Source of the DNA: Prauserella halophila
GTDB lineage: Bacteria > Actinomycetota > Actinomycetes > Mycobacteriales > Pseudonocardiaceae
NCBI RefSeq assembly: GCF_024171895.1
Contig: NZ_JAMTCQ010000008.1
Span: 806,001 to 870,000 of the forward strand
Reading direction: 5' to 3'
Length of the DNA: 64,000 bases
The notes below the pieces were generated by a model. The model worked only from the letters and a program-made list of their open reading frames with translations, made no database searches and was not told where the DNA came from. Both the position numbers and the translations under genes were made by a program. Below are positions 1-12,717 of the stretch, piece after piece (position 1 is the stretch's first letter; every line of letters starts with the position of its first letter).

Positions 1-753
1 GACGGCCAGCCTGCGCGCCTCGGCCTTCGACAGTTCCGCGTCGGTGGCGACCACGCCGATCGTCGTGTTCAGGTCGCCCCGCTCCACCCCGGCGCCGAGG
101 TCGACAGCGCGGTGTGGCCACCGCACGAGGCCGAACTCGCCCGGTTGCCCGTGATCGGCGGCACGCGGCTCGCCCGTGCCGGCGCGCACCGCCTCTCCCG
201 CAGCGTTGACCACGACCAGCACGCCGATCGTGAACTCGCCCACCCGCTCGCTCGCCGTGCCGACGCCGCCCTTCAGCGACCCGACCTGTGCGCCCGTGCC
301 GGCACCCACCGTGCCCTGGGCGACCGGACCCGCGGTGGCCGCCTCACACGCGGCGTAACCGAAGGCCGCATCCGGACGGTTGCCCCAGTCGCCGCGGGGA
401 AGGTCGAACACGACAGCGGCGGGCACGATCGGCACCACCTCGAACGGGCGGGTTCCCACGGGAAAGCCACGCCCCCGCTCACCGAGCCAGCGGACGACGC
501 CGTCGGCGGCAGCCAGTCCGTAGGCACTGCCGCCGGACAGACAGATCGCGTCGACCCGCTGCACCAGATTCTCGGGCGCCAGCAGATCGGTCTCGCGCGT
601 ACCCGGAGCTCCGCCACGCTGGTCGACCGCGGCGACGGCCTGCCCGGGCACGAGCACCGTGGTCGCGCCCGTGGCCCAGCCGCGACCGAGCCGCTGGTGA
701 TGGCCGACGAGCACACCGGGCACGTCCGTGATCGCGTTGAACTCCCCCGGCAT
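1..753 (-). CDS. P1 family (DmpA-like) peptidase, 3' end cut by window edge
   Basis: This is the N-terminal 251 codons of a P1/S58-family N-terminal-nucleophile peptidase. The family self-cleaves between Asn and Thr/Ser to expose the nucleophile. The visible protein starts MPGEFNAITDVPGVLVGHH and carries the typical LSGGSAYGLAAADGV segment. It also has the LNTTIGVVATD motif, whose first Thr would be the nucleophile. The ATG at 753 follows a GGAGGG ribosome site. It lies 24 bp downstream of the DUF2017 gene on the same strand, the same order as Rv1331-Rv1333 of M. tuberculosis. The C-terminus is beyond position 1. Substrate unknown; aminopeptidase activity is a family inference. Confidence 0.88.
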   Translation of the reverse strand, partial: MPGEFNAITDVPGVLVGHHQRLGRGWATGATTVLVPGQAVAAVDQRGGAPGTRETDLLAPENLVQRVDAICLSGGSAYGLAAADGVVRWLGERGRGFPVGTRPFEVVPIVPAAVVFDLPRGDWGNRPDAAFGYAACEAATAGPVAQGTVGAGTGAQVGSLKGGVGTASERVGEFTIGVLVVVNAAGEAVRAGTGEPRAADHGQPGEFGLVRWPHRAVDLGAGVERGDLNTTIGVVATDAELSKAEARRLAV

Positions 754-777
754 GACGGCCCTCCGCTCCTCGTCGCG

Positions 778-1335
778 CTATTCGGTGAGGGTCTGCACCA
801 GGCTTTCCTGTACCCAGGTCACCCAGTGGTAGATACCCAGATGTGACGCACGGGGATCGTCCTCCGGCAGTTCCTCGGGCATCTCGTCGCCGACGTCCAG
901 CGCTGTACCCAGGGCCAGGCGGACGTCGTTGAGCGCCGACACCCAGGCATCGGCCTGCTCGTAGGTGAGCTTGATGCTTCCGCCCTCGGGCGGAAGCGTG
1001 GTCAGCAGTTCCGCAGCGACGCCGAGCTTGGCCTCGAGCACCTCCGGCTCGTGCAGCGAACGCAGCGCGGCGGCCGAGTCGACGTCCTCCTGCGACGGCT
1101 GGTCGGGGTCGAGCCGGTGGAAGTCCGGAAGCAGCCTGCCCATCACCGGGTCGTCCGGGCCCTCCGACGGGCCGGTCTTGATGCCGGTGAGCTCCGCCAG
1201 CTCGTCCTGCGGCGCTTCCTCGACGCGGGCGCGGAGCATGTCGTCGATCTGGCCGACCAGGCCCCGCAACACGGCGGCCTCCTGCTGCTCGAACCCGCCG
1301 AGCACGCGCCCGCCCTTGCGCCGCCAGCTCTTCAC
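778..1335 (-). CDS. DUF2017 family protein
   Basis: Predicted 185-residue acidic cytosolic protein of the DUF2017 family, which is found next to clpS in actinobacteria (Rv1332 in M. tuberculosis). The best start is the GTG at 1335, giving VKSWRRKGG. It overlaps the clpS stop as GTGA, a 4-base overlap that points to translational coupling. An upstream in-frame ATG at 1356 would only add residues antisense-like to the clpS tail. Nothing in the sequence shows an enzymatic motif. Linkage to clpS suggests a role around protein turnover, but the function is unknown. Confidence 0.85.
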   Translation of the reverse strand: MKSWRRKGGRVLGGFEQQEAAVLRGLVGQIDDMLRARVEEAPQDELAELTGIKTGPSEGPDDPVMGRLLPDFHRLDPDQPSQEDVDSAAALRSLHEPEVLEAKLGVAAELLTTLPPEGGSIKLTYEQADAWVSALNDVRLALGTALDVGDEMPEELPEDDPRASHLGIYHWVTWVQESLVQTLTE

Positions 1336-1616
1336 GTCTGCTCCATCGTCGCCCACAGGCCCGCCGCGTGCAGTTTCGCGACGTCGCCTTCGACCTTCTC
1401 CTTGCTGCCCGAGGTGACGATCGCCCGACCCTTGTGGTGGACGTCGAGCATCAACTTCGTGGCGTGGTCACGGCTGTACCCGAACAGCTTCTGGAAGACG
1501 TACGTCACGTACGACATCAGGTTGACCGGGTCGTTCCACACGATCGTCTGCCACGGCTGGTCCCCGGCGCTGGTGCCCTCGCCGAGTGTCTGTTCGGCCT
1601 CGACCGGCGTCGTCAT
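1332..1616 (-). CDS. clpS: ATP-dependent Clp protease adaptor ClpS
   Basis: 94-residue ClpS, the adaptor that binds the ClpC/ClpA N-domain and hands over N-degron substrates. The core reads [18 protein letters not shown], with the conserved Asn-Asp-x-x-Asn hairpin that binds the substrate N-terminus, followed by [12 protein letters not shown] near the end. The N-terminal tail is about 20 residues, as usual. The start is taken at ATG 1616 (MTTPVEAE); ATG 1625 is possible. It is the first gene of clpS-DUF2017-peptidase, read away from pncB. Confidence 0.93.
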   Translation of the reverse strand: MTTPVEAEQTLGEGTSAGDQPWQTIVWNDPVNLMSYVTYVFQKLFGYSRDHATKLMLDVHHKGRAIVTSGSKEKVEGDVAKLHAAGLWATMEQT

Positions 1617-1686
1617 GCCCTCCATGTTGGCACGCCCGCCGTAACGCCCCACCCGGAACCCCGCAAGTCCCGCGTCACCCGTGTCC

Positions 1687-1715
1687 GACGCCCCGAAGGG
1701 CACCTTCGGGGCGTC
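1687..1715. repeat. Perfect 13-bp inverted repeat with GCA loop
   Basis: Arms GACGCCCCGAAGG and CCTTCGGGGCGTC surround a GCA loop. An inverted partial copy (GGTGCCCTTCGGGGCAT) follows at about 1729-1743. The hairpin lies between the divergent clpS and pncB genes, so it is not an ordinary gene-end terminator. Related hairpins occur at 20510-20544 and 62949-62988. Confidence 0.7.
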
Positions 1716-1872
1716 GAGTGCCACGACGGTGCCCTTCGGGGCATCACCTCCCCCACCCGTCGGCCTACCCACCACCCCTCATCGACACGCCGGCGCGGGA
1801 CCGACACGCCGGCGCGGGATGCGCGCACCCCGGTGTCGGCACCCACGACGGTGGTGCCCACCCGCTCGCGGA

Positions 1873-1878
1873 TAGGTT
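1873..1878 (+). promoter_or_regulatory. -10 element TAGGTT of a likely leaderless pncB promoter
   Basis: TAGGTT fits the actinobacterial TANNNT -10 consensus and ends 7 nt before the pncB ATG at 1886. There is no Shine-Dalgarno sequence upstream of that ATG. This supports transcription starting at or next to the start codon. Confidence 0.6.
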
Positions 1879-1885
1879 CTGCGGC

Positions 1886-3175
1886 ATGGAACAGATCGGC
1901 CCCAGCACGGCACTGCTGACCGACCACTACGAACTGACCATGCTCGGCAGCGCGCTCGCCGACGGGTCGGCCGACCGTGACTGCGTGTTCGAGGTTTTCG
2001 CGCGCAGGCTTCCCGGTGGCAGGCGTTACGGCGTGGTGGCGGGCACGGGCCGGGTGCTCGACGCGATCGCCGACTTCCGGTTCACCGACGCCGAGCTCAC
2101 CCAGCTCGAGCGGACCGCCGTGGTCGACTCGACGACGCTGTCCTGGCTGGCGGACTACCGCTTCTCGGGCGACATCGACGGCTACCCCGAGGGCGAGCTG
2201 TACTTCCCCGGTTCACCGATCCTCACCGTGCGCGGCAGCTTCGCCGAAGCGGTCGTGCTCGAGACGCTGATCCTGTCGATCCTCAACCACGACTCGGCCA
2301 TCGCCTCGGCCGCCGCGCGCATGTCGGGTGCCGCCTCGGGCAGGCCGATCATCGAGATGGGCGGCCGTCGCACCCACGAGCTGGCCGCGGTGGCCGCAGC
2401 CAGGGCTGCGTACCTGGCCGGCTTCGCCACGACGTCGAACCTCGAGGCGGGCAGGCGCTACGGCATCCCCACCCGCGGCACCACGGCGCACGCCTACATC
2501 CTGCTGCACGACAGCGAGGAGGCCGCGTTCCGCTCACAGGTCGCCAAGGCCGGTCCGGACACGACGCTGCTCGTCGACACCTACGACATCACCCGGGGGA
2601 TCGAGACGGCCGTCCGCGTGGCCGGCCCGGAACTCGGCGCGGTCCGCATCGACTCCGGCGACGTGGGCGTGCTCGCGCGCAAGGCCCGCGAACAGCTCGA
2701 CGACCTCGGCGCCACGGACACGCGGATCACGGTCTCCGGCGACCTCGACGAGCACGCCATCGCCGCGCTGCGCGCCGAACCGGTGGACGCCTACGGCGTG
2801 GGAACGTCCGTTGTGACCGGATCCGGCGCGCCGTCCGCCGGAATGGTGTACAAACTCGTCGACGTCGACGGCCGCCCGGTGGCCAAGCGCAGTGAGGACA
2901 AGGCGTCCCGTGGTGGCAGGAAGTCGGCGGTACGCAGGCACAAGGCCACCGGCACCGCGCTGGAGGAGGTGGTGCACCCCGCGGACGCGCCACCGGAGCT
3001 CGGGGAGCACGACCGGGTGCTGCCGATCCCGTTGCTGCGGGCGGGCAGAACGGCGGGCGACCTGCCCACACTGGAAGACGCGCGCACGAAACTGCGCCGC
3101 GCCATGGTGAGCCTGCCCTGGGAAGGCCTCAAGCTCTCCCGGGGCGAGCCCGCCATCCCGACGACATTCAGCTGA
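1886..3175 (+). CDS. pncB: Nicotinate phosphoribosyltransferase
   Basis: 429 residues. Nicotinate phosphoribosyltransferase makes nicotinate mononucleotide from nicotinate and PRPP in the Preiss-Handler NAD salvage route. The N-terminal LLTDHYELTMLG and the FEVFARRLPGGRRYGVVAG stretch are typical, as are EMGGRRTHE, the IDSGDVG phosphate-binding segment, and GVGTSVVTG near residue 310. The start at ATG 1886 is set by homology and the -10 element just before it; the open frame extends far upstream without a ribosome site. The next gene is the nicotinamidase that supplies its substrate, 18 bp downstream. Same strand order as pncB1 (Rv1330c) beside dinG in M. tuberculosis. Confidence 0.95.
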   Translation: MEQIGPSTALLTDHYELTMLGSALADGSADRDCVFEVFARRLPGGRRYGVVAGTGRVLDAIADFRFTDAELTQLERTAVVDSTTLSWLADYRFSGDIDGYPEGELYFPGSPILTVRGSFAEAVVLETLILSILNHDSAIASAAARMSGAASGRPIIEMGGRRTHELAAVAAARAAYLAGFATTSNLEAGRRYGIPTRGTTAHAYILLHDSEEAAFRSQVAKAGPDTTLLVDTYDITRGIETAVRVAGPELGAVRIDSGDVGVLARKAREQLDDLGATDTRITVSGDLDEHAIAALRAEPVDAYGVGTSVVTGSGAPSAGMVYKLVDVDGRPVAKRSEDKASRGGRKSAVRRHKATGTALEEVVHPADAPPELGEHDRVLPIPLLRAGRTAGDLPTLEDARTKLRRAMVSLPWEGLKLSRGEPAIPTTFS

Positions 3176-3193
3176 GACGAGCAGGAGGCGGTC

Positions 3194-3766
3194 ATGGGCA
3201 CTGCGTTGATCGTCGTGGACGTACAGAACGACTTCTGTGAAGGAGGCGCGCTCGCCGTCGCGGGCGGCACGGCCGTCGCGGGCGAGGTGTCGGAACTGCT
3301 GCGCCGGGGCGGCTACGCCTGCGTCGCGGCCACCCGCGACCTCCACATCGACCCGGGCGCGCACTTCAGTGACGAGCCGGACTTCGTCACGTCCTGGCCC
3401 CGGCACTGCGAGGCCGGCACACCCGGTGCGAGCTTCCATCCGGCACTCGACGTCGGACCGGTGCACGCCGTGTTCTCGAAGGGCCAGTACAGCGACGGCT
3501 ACTCGGGTTTCGAATCGGCCACCGACACCGGCGAGACGCTCGAGCACTGGCTGCGTTCCCGTGAGATCGAGGCACTCGACGTCGTGGGGATCGCCACCGA
3601 CCACTGCGTCCGTGCCACCGCGCTCGACGCCGCACGGGCCGGGTTCACGGTGCGCGTACTGGCGGACCTGACCGCAGGCGTCGCGGTGGAGACGACCGAA
3701 CGGGCGCTGTCCGACTTCGTCGACGCCGATGTCGAGATCGTCGGCACTCCCCGGGTCGGCGCGTGA
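3194..3766 (+). CDS. pncA: Nicotinamidase/pyrazinamidase
   Basis: 190-residue isochorismatase-fold amidohydrolase that converts nicotinamide to nicotinate and would also activate pyrazinamide. Predicted catalytic triad Asp9 (VVDVQNDF), Lys96 (FSKGQ) and Cys138 (TDHCVRATALDA). Predicted metal ligands Asp49, His51, His57 and His71, matching the M. tuberculosis PncA pattern. A strong CAGGAGG site lies just before ATG 3194. It sits directly after pncB, forming a two-step NAD salvage unit, and overlaps the following kinase gene by 4 bp (GTGA). Confidence 0.95.
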   Translation: MGTALIVVDVQNDFCEGGALAVAGGTAVAGEVSELLRRGGYACVAATRDLHIDPGAHFSDEPDFVTSWPRHCEAGTPGASFHPALDVGPVHAVFSKGQYSDGYSGFESATDTGETLEHWLRSREIEALDVVGIATDHCVRATALDAARAGFTVRVLADLTAGVAVETTERALSDFVDADVEIVGTPRVGA

Positions 3767-4716
3767 GCCCAGGCCTGGTGACGTTCGGCGAGGCGCTGGC
3801 GTCCTTCCGCACCTCGACGGGCAAGCTCCGGCACGCGACGACCGTCGACGTCGGCATCGCCGGCACCGAGGCGACCGTGGCCGTCGGCGTGTCCCGGCTC
3901 GGTTCCCGCGCGGCGTGGACCGGCCGGATCGGCGCCGACGAGCCCGGTGCGCTCGTGCTGACCCGCCTGCGCGAGGAGGGCGTCGACACGTCCGCGGCCG
4001 TCACCGATGCGCACTCGCCCACCGGTCTCGTGCTGCGGGACTTCCGTTCCCGCGACGCCAACCGGTCGGCGTTCTACCGCACCGGCAGCGCGGGCACCCG
4101 CATCGCACCGGAGGACCTGCGCGAGGACCTCATCGCCGGAGCGGGCGTGCTGCACCTGTCCGGCAGCACCGCGGCACTGTCCGAGACGGCCGACGACGCC
4201 GCGTTCGCCGCCGCCGAGATCGCGGGCGAAGCGAACGTGCCCGTGTCGTTGTCGCTCGATCACCGGCCGGCGCTGTGGCATCCCGAGGACGCCCGCGACA
4301 CGCTCCTGGACCTCGTCTCGCACGCCGACGTCGTGTTCGCCCGCACCGACGAGGCCCGGCTGCTCGGCTTCGACGGCGACGCCGACTCCCTCGTGGCCGA
4401 ACTCGCCCGGCTCGGTCCCGACGACGTGATCGTGACGCAGGGACCGCGCGGCGCGGTCGCCGAGAGCCTGGGTGTCCGCTACGACGTGCCGTCCTACCCG
4501 GTGCACGAGATCGACCCGGACGCCGCGGACGAGGCGTTCGTCGCGGGCTATCTCGCGGACCTGGTGGCGGGTGAGCCCGCCGACCGGCGCGTGCGCACCG
4601 CCGCGGCGTGCCGGGCAGCGGCGATGACCGTGCCCGGCGGCGCCGACAGCCTGCCGGAACGCGCCGATCTGGTGGACCTGCCCCGCCAGCACCGGCTCGC
4701 GCGTCAGTCGCCGTAG
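3763..4716 (+). CDS. PfkB-family carbohydrate kinase-like protein with degenerate active site
   Basis: 317 residues with the ribokinase/PfkB fold layout: N-terminal LVTFGEALASFRT, the sugar-binding segment GTEATVAVGVSRLGSRAAWTG, and C-terminal VTQGPRGAVAE. The family's DTxGAGDxF motif, which forms the anion hole and carries the catalytic Asp, reads here DPDAADEAF. The anion-hole glycines are gone and the base is replaced or shifted. Closest style is 2-keto-3-deoxygluconate kinase, but catalysis is doubtful. The GTG start overlaps the nicotinamidase stop (GTGA). Its 3' end overlaps the convergent secreted-protein gene by 13 bp. Confidence 0.75.
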   Translation: MSPGLVTFGEALASFRTSTGKLRHATTVDVGIAGTEATVAVGVSRLGSRAAWTGRIGADEPGALVLTRLREEGVDTSAAVTDAHSPTGLVLRDFRSRDANRSAFYRTGSAGTRIAPEDLREDLIAGAGVLHLSGSTAALSETADDAAFAAAEIAGEANVPVSLSLDHRPALWHPEDARDTLLDLVSHADVVFARTDEARLLGFDGDADSLVAELARLGPDDVIVTQGPRGAVAESLGVRYDVPSYPVHEIDPDAADEAFVAGYLADLVAGEPADRRVRTAAACRAAAMTVPGGADSLPERADLVDLPRQHRLARQSP

Positions 4717-5492
4717 GGGGCGCAGCGCGACGAGCCGACGCGGATGTCGCCGGTGACCGGCCCGCCTTCGGGGAACAGCTCGATGCGCATCGCCGACATG
4801 GCCAGGCTGCCGTCCGGCGGTTCGGGCGCGGTGAACTCGTTGAGCACGATGCGCGCCAGCGGCGGGTCGTTCTCGGTGGCGCCGGGGATCAGCACCTCGT
4901 GGTTCGGCGGGATGTCCTCCGGCACGTCGAACCCGGTCACGCCGGAGAGCCACATCGACGACGCGCTGCCGTTGTCGGTCGTGTGACAGGACGCCGTGTA
5001 GGAGCGCACGCGGATCTTCGGGCCGCCGTAGGGTTCCAGCACGGCCGTCGAGAACCGGTTCCCCGACACCTCCGCGTGTGCCTGGCCGCCCTCACGCACG
5101 CACGACGTCTCGCCCCGGCCGTAGCTGGCCAGGTCGCCGTCCTCGCCGACCGCGATACCCGGCGTGCTGTTGGCGTTCTCCCCGTCGACGTGGCACGCCG
5201 CGATCGGGCCGACCCGCACGTCGGTGCCGTCCTGCACCACGTCGACCATGCCCACCGCTCCGGTCGACGTCGGCTCCCAGGAATCGCGGCCCTGAACGGC
5301 CTGAGTCTCCACGTCCTGAGCCGCGGTGGCCCGGCCCTCGGCGTGCTGGGCCCCGGCGTGCTGGGATCCCGTGTGCTGGGCCCCGGCGTGCTGGGCCTGG
5401 GCGGGCACGGCGAGTGCGGCGGTCAGCGCCAGCGAGGCGAGCCCGGCCGCCGACAGTCGGCCTGCTCGGCGTGCGGTGCGCGTGCGTGTCAT
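4704..5492 (-). CDS. Secreted protein of unknown function with QHAG-type repeats
   Basis: 262 residues. A twin-arginine-poor but clear signal peptide (TRTARRAGRLSAAGLASLAL, then VPAQAQ) predicts export. After it comes a degenerate repeat QHAGAQHTGSQHAGAQHAEG, then a domain with four cysteines including paired C..C segments (AACHVDG, TSCVREGG, ASCHTTDN, SSRCAPYGD), suggesting disulfides. ATG 5492 follows GGGAGGAC. It loosely resembles actinomycete choice-of-anchor P type secreted proteins, but I do not recognise it firmly. Confidence 0.7.
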   Translation of the reverse strand: MTRTRTARRAGRLSAAGLASLALTAALAVPAQAQHAGAQHTGSQHAGAQHAEGRATAAQDVETQAVQGRDSWEPTSTGAVGMVDVVQDGTDVRVGPIAACHVDGENANSTPGIAVGEDGDLASYGRGETSCVREGGQAHAEVSGNRFSTAVLEPYGGPKIRVRSYTASCHTTDNGSASSMWLSGVTGFDVPEDIPPNHEVLIPGATENDPPLARIVLNEFTAPEPPDGSLAMSAMRIELFPEGGPVTGDIRVGSSRCAPYGD

Positions 5493-5626
5493 GTGACGTC
5501 CTCCCGAATCGTGGCCTGGCGCATACCCGACATCGGCAGCCGCGTGCGACAGCCTGACCCGCACTACCGCACACCACCCGGCCGTGTGACCACGCGGTCG
5601 TGCCCGGAATCGTCGGCCCCCATCGG

Positions 5627-5632
5627 TAAGGT
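5627..5632 (+). promoter_or_regulatory. -10 element TAAGGT before the helicase gene
   Basis: TAAGGT matches TANNNT and lies 8 nt before the GTG start at 5641. No Shine-Dalgarno sequence is present, so a leaderless or near-leaderless transcript is likely. Confidence 0.5.
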
Positions 5633-5640
5633 GGCGCTCC

Positions 5641-7743
5641 GTGCCCGCCGAGATCAGCACCCTGCAGAAGACCCGCGAGCCTGCCGGGGTCCGTGAGCTG
5701 CTCGCCGACGCCGTCGACTCCGTCGGCGGCACCGAACGCGACGGCCAGGTCCGCATGGCGGAAGCCGTCACGCGGGCGATCCGCACCGGTGAGCACCTCG
5801 CCGTGCAGGCGGGCACCGGCACGGGCAAATCGCTGGCCTACCTCGTGCCCGCGATCCGCCACGCCGTCCAGCAGCACACCACGGTCGTCGTGTCGACCGC
5901 GACGATCGCGCTGCAGAACCAGCTCGTCGACCGCGACCTTCCCCGGCTGGCGAAAGCACTGAAGAAGCCGCTCGGGCGCGAACCGACGTTCGCGATCCTC
6001 AAGGGCAGGCGCAACTACCTGTGCATGCACCGCGTGCATTCCGGCGCACCCGAGGAACCCGAGGACAGCGGGCTGTTCGACGCGTTCACCGTCTCGCGCA
6101 TCGGCCGCGAGGTGAAACGGCTGCACGAGTGGTCCTCGGAGACCGAGACCGGCGACCGCACCGAGCTCGTACCCGGCGTGTCCGAACAGGCGTGGCGGCA
6201 GGTGTCGGTCAGCGCCCGCGAATGTCTCGGCGCCGCGCGCTGCCCCGTGGGCGACGACTGCTTCGCCGAGAAGGCGCGTGCCGACGCGGGCCGCGTCGAC
6301 GTCATCGTGACCAACCACGCGCTGCTGGCGATCGACGCGCTCCAGGAACAGCGCGTGCTGCCCGAACACGACCTCGTCGTCATCGACGAGGCCCACGAAC
6401 TGGTCGACCGGGTCACGTCGGCGGCCACGGCCGAGCTGACGGCCTCGGCCGTCTCGGCGGCCACCCGGCGCTGCGGCCGCATCATCGACGCCGACACCTC
6501 CGACCGCCTCCTCGAGGCCGGTGAGGGCCTGGCGCTCGTGCTCGACGACCTGCCCGCGGGGCGGCTCGACACGATGCCGCAGGCGCTCGGCGGGGCGGTC
6601 ACCGTGGTCCGCGACGCCGCGCACACCTGCCTGACCGCGCTGGGCAGCGAGCGCAAGGAGGACGTCGACGAGGCCACCGCGCGCAAACTGGCGCGGTCGG
6701 CCGTCGAAGAGGTGCACGACACCGCGGTACGGCTGCTCGACGCGTTCGACGCCGACCAGGCCGACCGGCCGGACGTCGTGTGGGTCTCCAACGACACGTA
6801 CTCCTCGTCCCCGCGTCCGCCGTCGCTGCACGTCGCGCCGCTGGCCGTGGGAGGTCTACTGCGCGAGCGCGTGTTCGCCCGCTCGACGACGGTCCTGACG
6901 TCGGCGACGCTCGCACTCGGCGGCCGGTTCGACACGCTCGCCCGCCAGTGGGGCCTGCCTCCGGAACCGACACCCGCACCGGCCGACGAGGGCACCGCCA
7001 CCGACAAGCCGGCCCCGGCCGACGATGCCGACGACGGCCTGCGGTGGAGCGGACTCGACGTCGGCTCGCCGTTCGACTACGGCCGCAACGGCATCCTGTA
7101 CGTCGCCAAGCACCTGCCGCCGCCGGGCCGCGACGGCCTCGGCGAGCCCGCACTCGACGAGATCGCCGCGCTCATCGACGCCGCGGGCGGGCGCACGCTG
7201 GGGCTGTTCTCCTCGATGCGCGCCGCGAAACGGGCCGCCGAGGAGCTGCGCGAACGCCTGCCCTACGACATCCTGTGCCAGGGCGACGATGCGACGTCGA
7301 CGCTGGTGTCGCAGTTCGCCGAGGAGCCGCGGACCTGCCTGTTCGGGACGTTGTCGCTGTGGCAGGGCGTGGACGTGCCGGGGCCGTCGCTGCAGCTGGT
7401 GATCGTCGACCGGCTGCCGTTCCCGCGGCCCGACGATCCGGTCGCCTCGGCCAGGCAGCGCGCGATCGAGGCCAAGGGCGGCAACGGCTTCCTCACCGTC
7501 GCGGCCACGCACGCGGCGCTGCTGCTGGCCCAGGGCGCGGGCAGGCTGCACCGCACGTCGGACGACCGCGGAGTCGTCGCCGTGCTCGACTCGCGACTCG
7601 CGACCGCGCGCTACGGCGGCTTTCTGCGCGCCTCGATTCCGCCGTTCTGGCCAACGCAGGATCCCGCCGTTGCGCGCGAGGCGCTCACCCGGCTCGACGC
7701 GGCCGCCCCGAACCGGGCGGCGAAGCCCACCGCGTTACCGTGA
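5641..7743 (+). CDS. dinG: DinG/XPD-like iron-sulfur DNA helicase
   Basis: 700-residue superfamily 2 helicase. Walker A is AGTGTGKS (Lys63) and the Walker B/DEAH box is VVIDEAHELVD near residue 248. Four cysteines between them (NYLCMHR, ECLGAARC, GDDC) form the expected 4Fe-4S site of XPD/DinG helicases. Motif V/VI-like segments follow: LFGTLSLWQGVDVPG, then GRLHRTSDDRG. The family unwinds 5'-overhang DNA and R-loops and acts in replication and repair; activity here is inferred. Start GTG 5641. Homologue of Rv1329c, which also neighbours pncB. Confidence 0.92.
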   Translation: MPAEISTLQKTREPAGVRELLADAVDSVGGTERDGQVRMAEAVTRAIRTGEHLAVQAGTGTGKSLAYLVPAIRHAVQQHTTVVVSTATIALQNQLVDRDLPRLAKALKKPLGREPTFAILKGRRNYLCMHRVHSGAPEEPEDSGLFDAFTVSRIGREVKRLHEWSSETETGDRTELVPGVSEQAWRQVSVSARECLGAARCPVGDDCFAEKARADAGRVDVIVTNHALLAIDALQEQRVLPEHDLVVIDEAHELVDRVTSAATAELTASAVSAATRRCGRIIDADTSDRLLEAGEGLALVLDDLPAGRLDTMPQALGGAVTVVRDAAHTCLTALGSERKEDVDEATARKLARSAVEEVHDTAVRLLDAFDADQADRPDVVWVSNDTYSSSPRPPSLHVAPLAVGGLLRERVFARSTTVLTSATLALGGRFDTLARQWGLPPEPTPAPADEGTATDKPAPADDADDGLRWSGLDVGSPFDYGRNGILYVAKHLPPPGRDGLGEPALDEIAALIDAAGGRTLGLFSSMRAAKRAAEELRERLPYDILCQGDDATSTLVSQFAEEPRTCLFGTLSLWQGVDVPGPSLQLVIVDRLPFPRPDDPVASARQRAIEAKGGNGFLTVAATHAALLLAQGAGRLHRTSDDRGVVAVLDSRLATARYGGFLRASIPPFWPTQDPAVAREALTRLDAAAPNRAAKPTALP

Positions 7744-7773
7744 ACGACAACCCCGAAACCCGAGGGAGAGTTC

Positions 7774-8124
7774 GTGTCCCCTGATTCCTCCACCGCCCAT
7801 TCCCGCGCCGTCAGTGTCGACGACACCGGTGTCCGGCGGCAGCTCGCCGACGGCTCCGAGGAGCGGGTCGACTGGGACGACCTCGCCGCCGTGGTCGTCC
7901 GTGTGATTCCCGAGGGACTGTCGGACGAGGACGTCTTCCTGATGCTCGCGGCCGCGGACGGCACCGGCACCGCCGTGCCGAGCGGCGACCCCGCGGCGGA
8001 CGCGCTCATCGAGCGGCTGCAGACGTTGCCAGGGTTCGACCACGAGACGTTCGTGGAAGCCATGACCACCGACGCCGACCAGGCCTACGTCGTGTGGAAG
8101 GCGGGCGGCGACACCGGCGCCTGA
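7774..8124 (+). CDS. Conserved hypothetical protein
   Basis: 116 residues, acidic, no signal peptide or membrane segment. The GTG start follows GAGGGAG. The sequence pattern (DDTGVRRQLADGSEERVDWDDLAAVVVRVIPEG, then LPGFDHETFVEAM; quoted in parts) suggests a small folded alpha/beta domain. I recognise it as a conserved actinobacterial protein type without assigned function. It follows dinG by 30 bp and ends 10 bp from the convergent methyltransferase, leaving no room for a terminator. Confidence 0.75.
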   Translation: MSPDSSTAHSRAVSVDDTGVRRQLADGSEERVDWDDLAAVVVRVIPEGLSDEDVFLMLAAADGTGTAVPSGDPAADALIERLQTLPGFDHETFVEAMTTDADQAYVVWKAGGDTGA

Positions 8125-8134
8125 GACCCGTCCC

Positions 8135-8764
8135 TCATTCGGGCGCGACGGCGCGGATCACGGCGTCGACACCGCTTCCCTCGGCCGCGCGCCGGCGTTC
8201 CTCGGCCACGTCGATCCGCCAACCGCCGAGTGCATCCAGTGCCGCGGCCGTCTCCTCGACCGAGACCTGTACCTGTCCGGCCGCCGCGGTGTCCGCGCCG
8301 GTTTCCGGATCCACGGGCCGATGTCCGACGAGCAGCAGCGTTCCGCCTGCGGCGACGCCCCGCGCCAGCCGTGTGACGAATTCGGCGACCGAACCGGCGA
8401 TGTGCACGTACAGGCACACCACGAGATCGTAGTGCCGCTGCGGCGGACTCCACGTGGCGAGGTCACCTTCGCGCCACTCGATCCGCTCGGCGATGTCCGC
8501 GCCGAGCCTGCGGGCCGTCGACCGGCCCACGTCGAGGGCCGTGGGCGAGAAGTCGACCGCCGTGACCCGCCAGCCTGCCGCGGACAACCAGTGCGCCTCG
8601 GCGCCGTGACCGCATCCCGCGTCGAGTGCCACGCCGGGGCGCACGTCGGCCAGCTCGGTGATCACATGTGCGTTGGGTGGGCGGTTCGCGACCGCCTCCG
8701 GATGGTCGCGTGCCACCCGGTCCCAGCGGTGCTCCCAGAAGTCACGGTCGAAGGTCGCCTCCAC
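8135..8764 (-). CDS. Class I SAM-dependent methyltransferase
   Basis: 209 residues. The Rossmann SAM-binding motif is VALDAGCGHGAEAHWL (motif I, residues about 45-60), followed by VTAVDFSPTALDVGR and a motif-IV-like DLVVCLYVH. The N-terminal FWEHRWDRVARDHPEAV resembles the thiopurine/tellurite methyltransferase-like group. Substrate unknown. GTG start at 8764 (MEATFDRDFW); no clear ribosome site. Confidence 0.85.
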   Translation of the reverse strand: MEATFDRDFWEHRWDRVARDHPEAVANRPPNAHVITELADVRPGVALDAGCGHGAEAHWLSAAGWRVTAVDFSPTALDVGRSTARRLGADIAERIEWREGDLATWSPPQRHYDLVVCLYVHIAGSVAEFVTRLARGVAAGGTLLLVGHRPVDPETGADTAAAGQVQVSVEETAAALDALGGWRIDVAEERRRAAEGSGVDAVIRAVAPE

Positions 8765-8850
8765 GTCCGTGACTGTGCCACGGGTGGCTCAATCACGCCA
8801 ATTTCCTTGCGGAAACGGCAAGAACGTCCTCGGCGTGGGTCTCCGGCGGC

Positions 8851-12667
<3,817 letters not shown>

Positions 12668-12717
12668 GGGCGGGGACCCACGTTGGCTACGACAGATCGT
12701 AGCCGTCGCGAGTTTCG

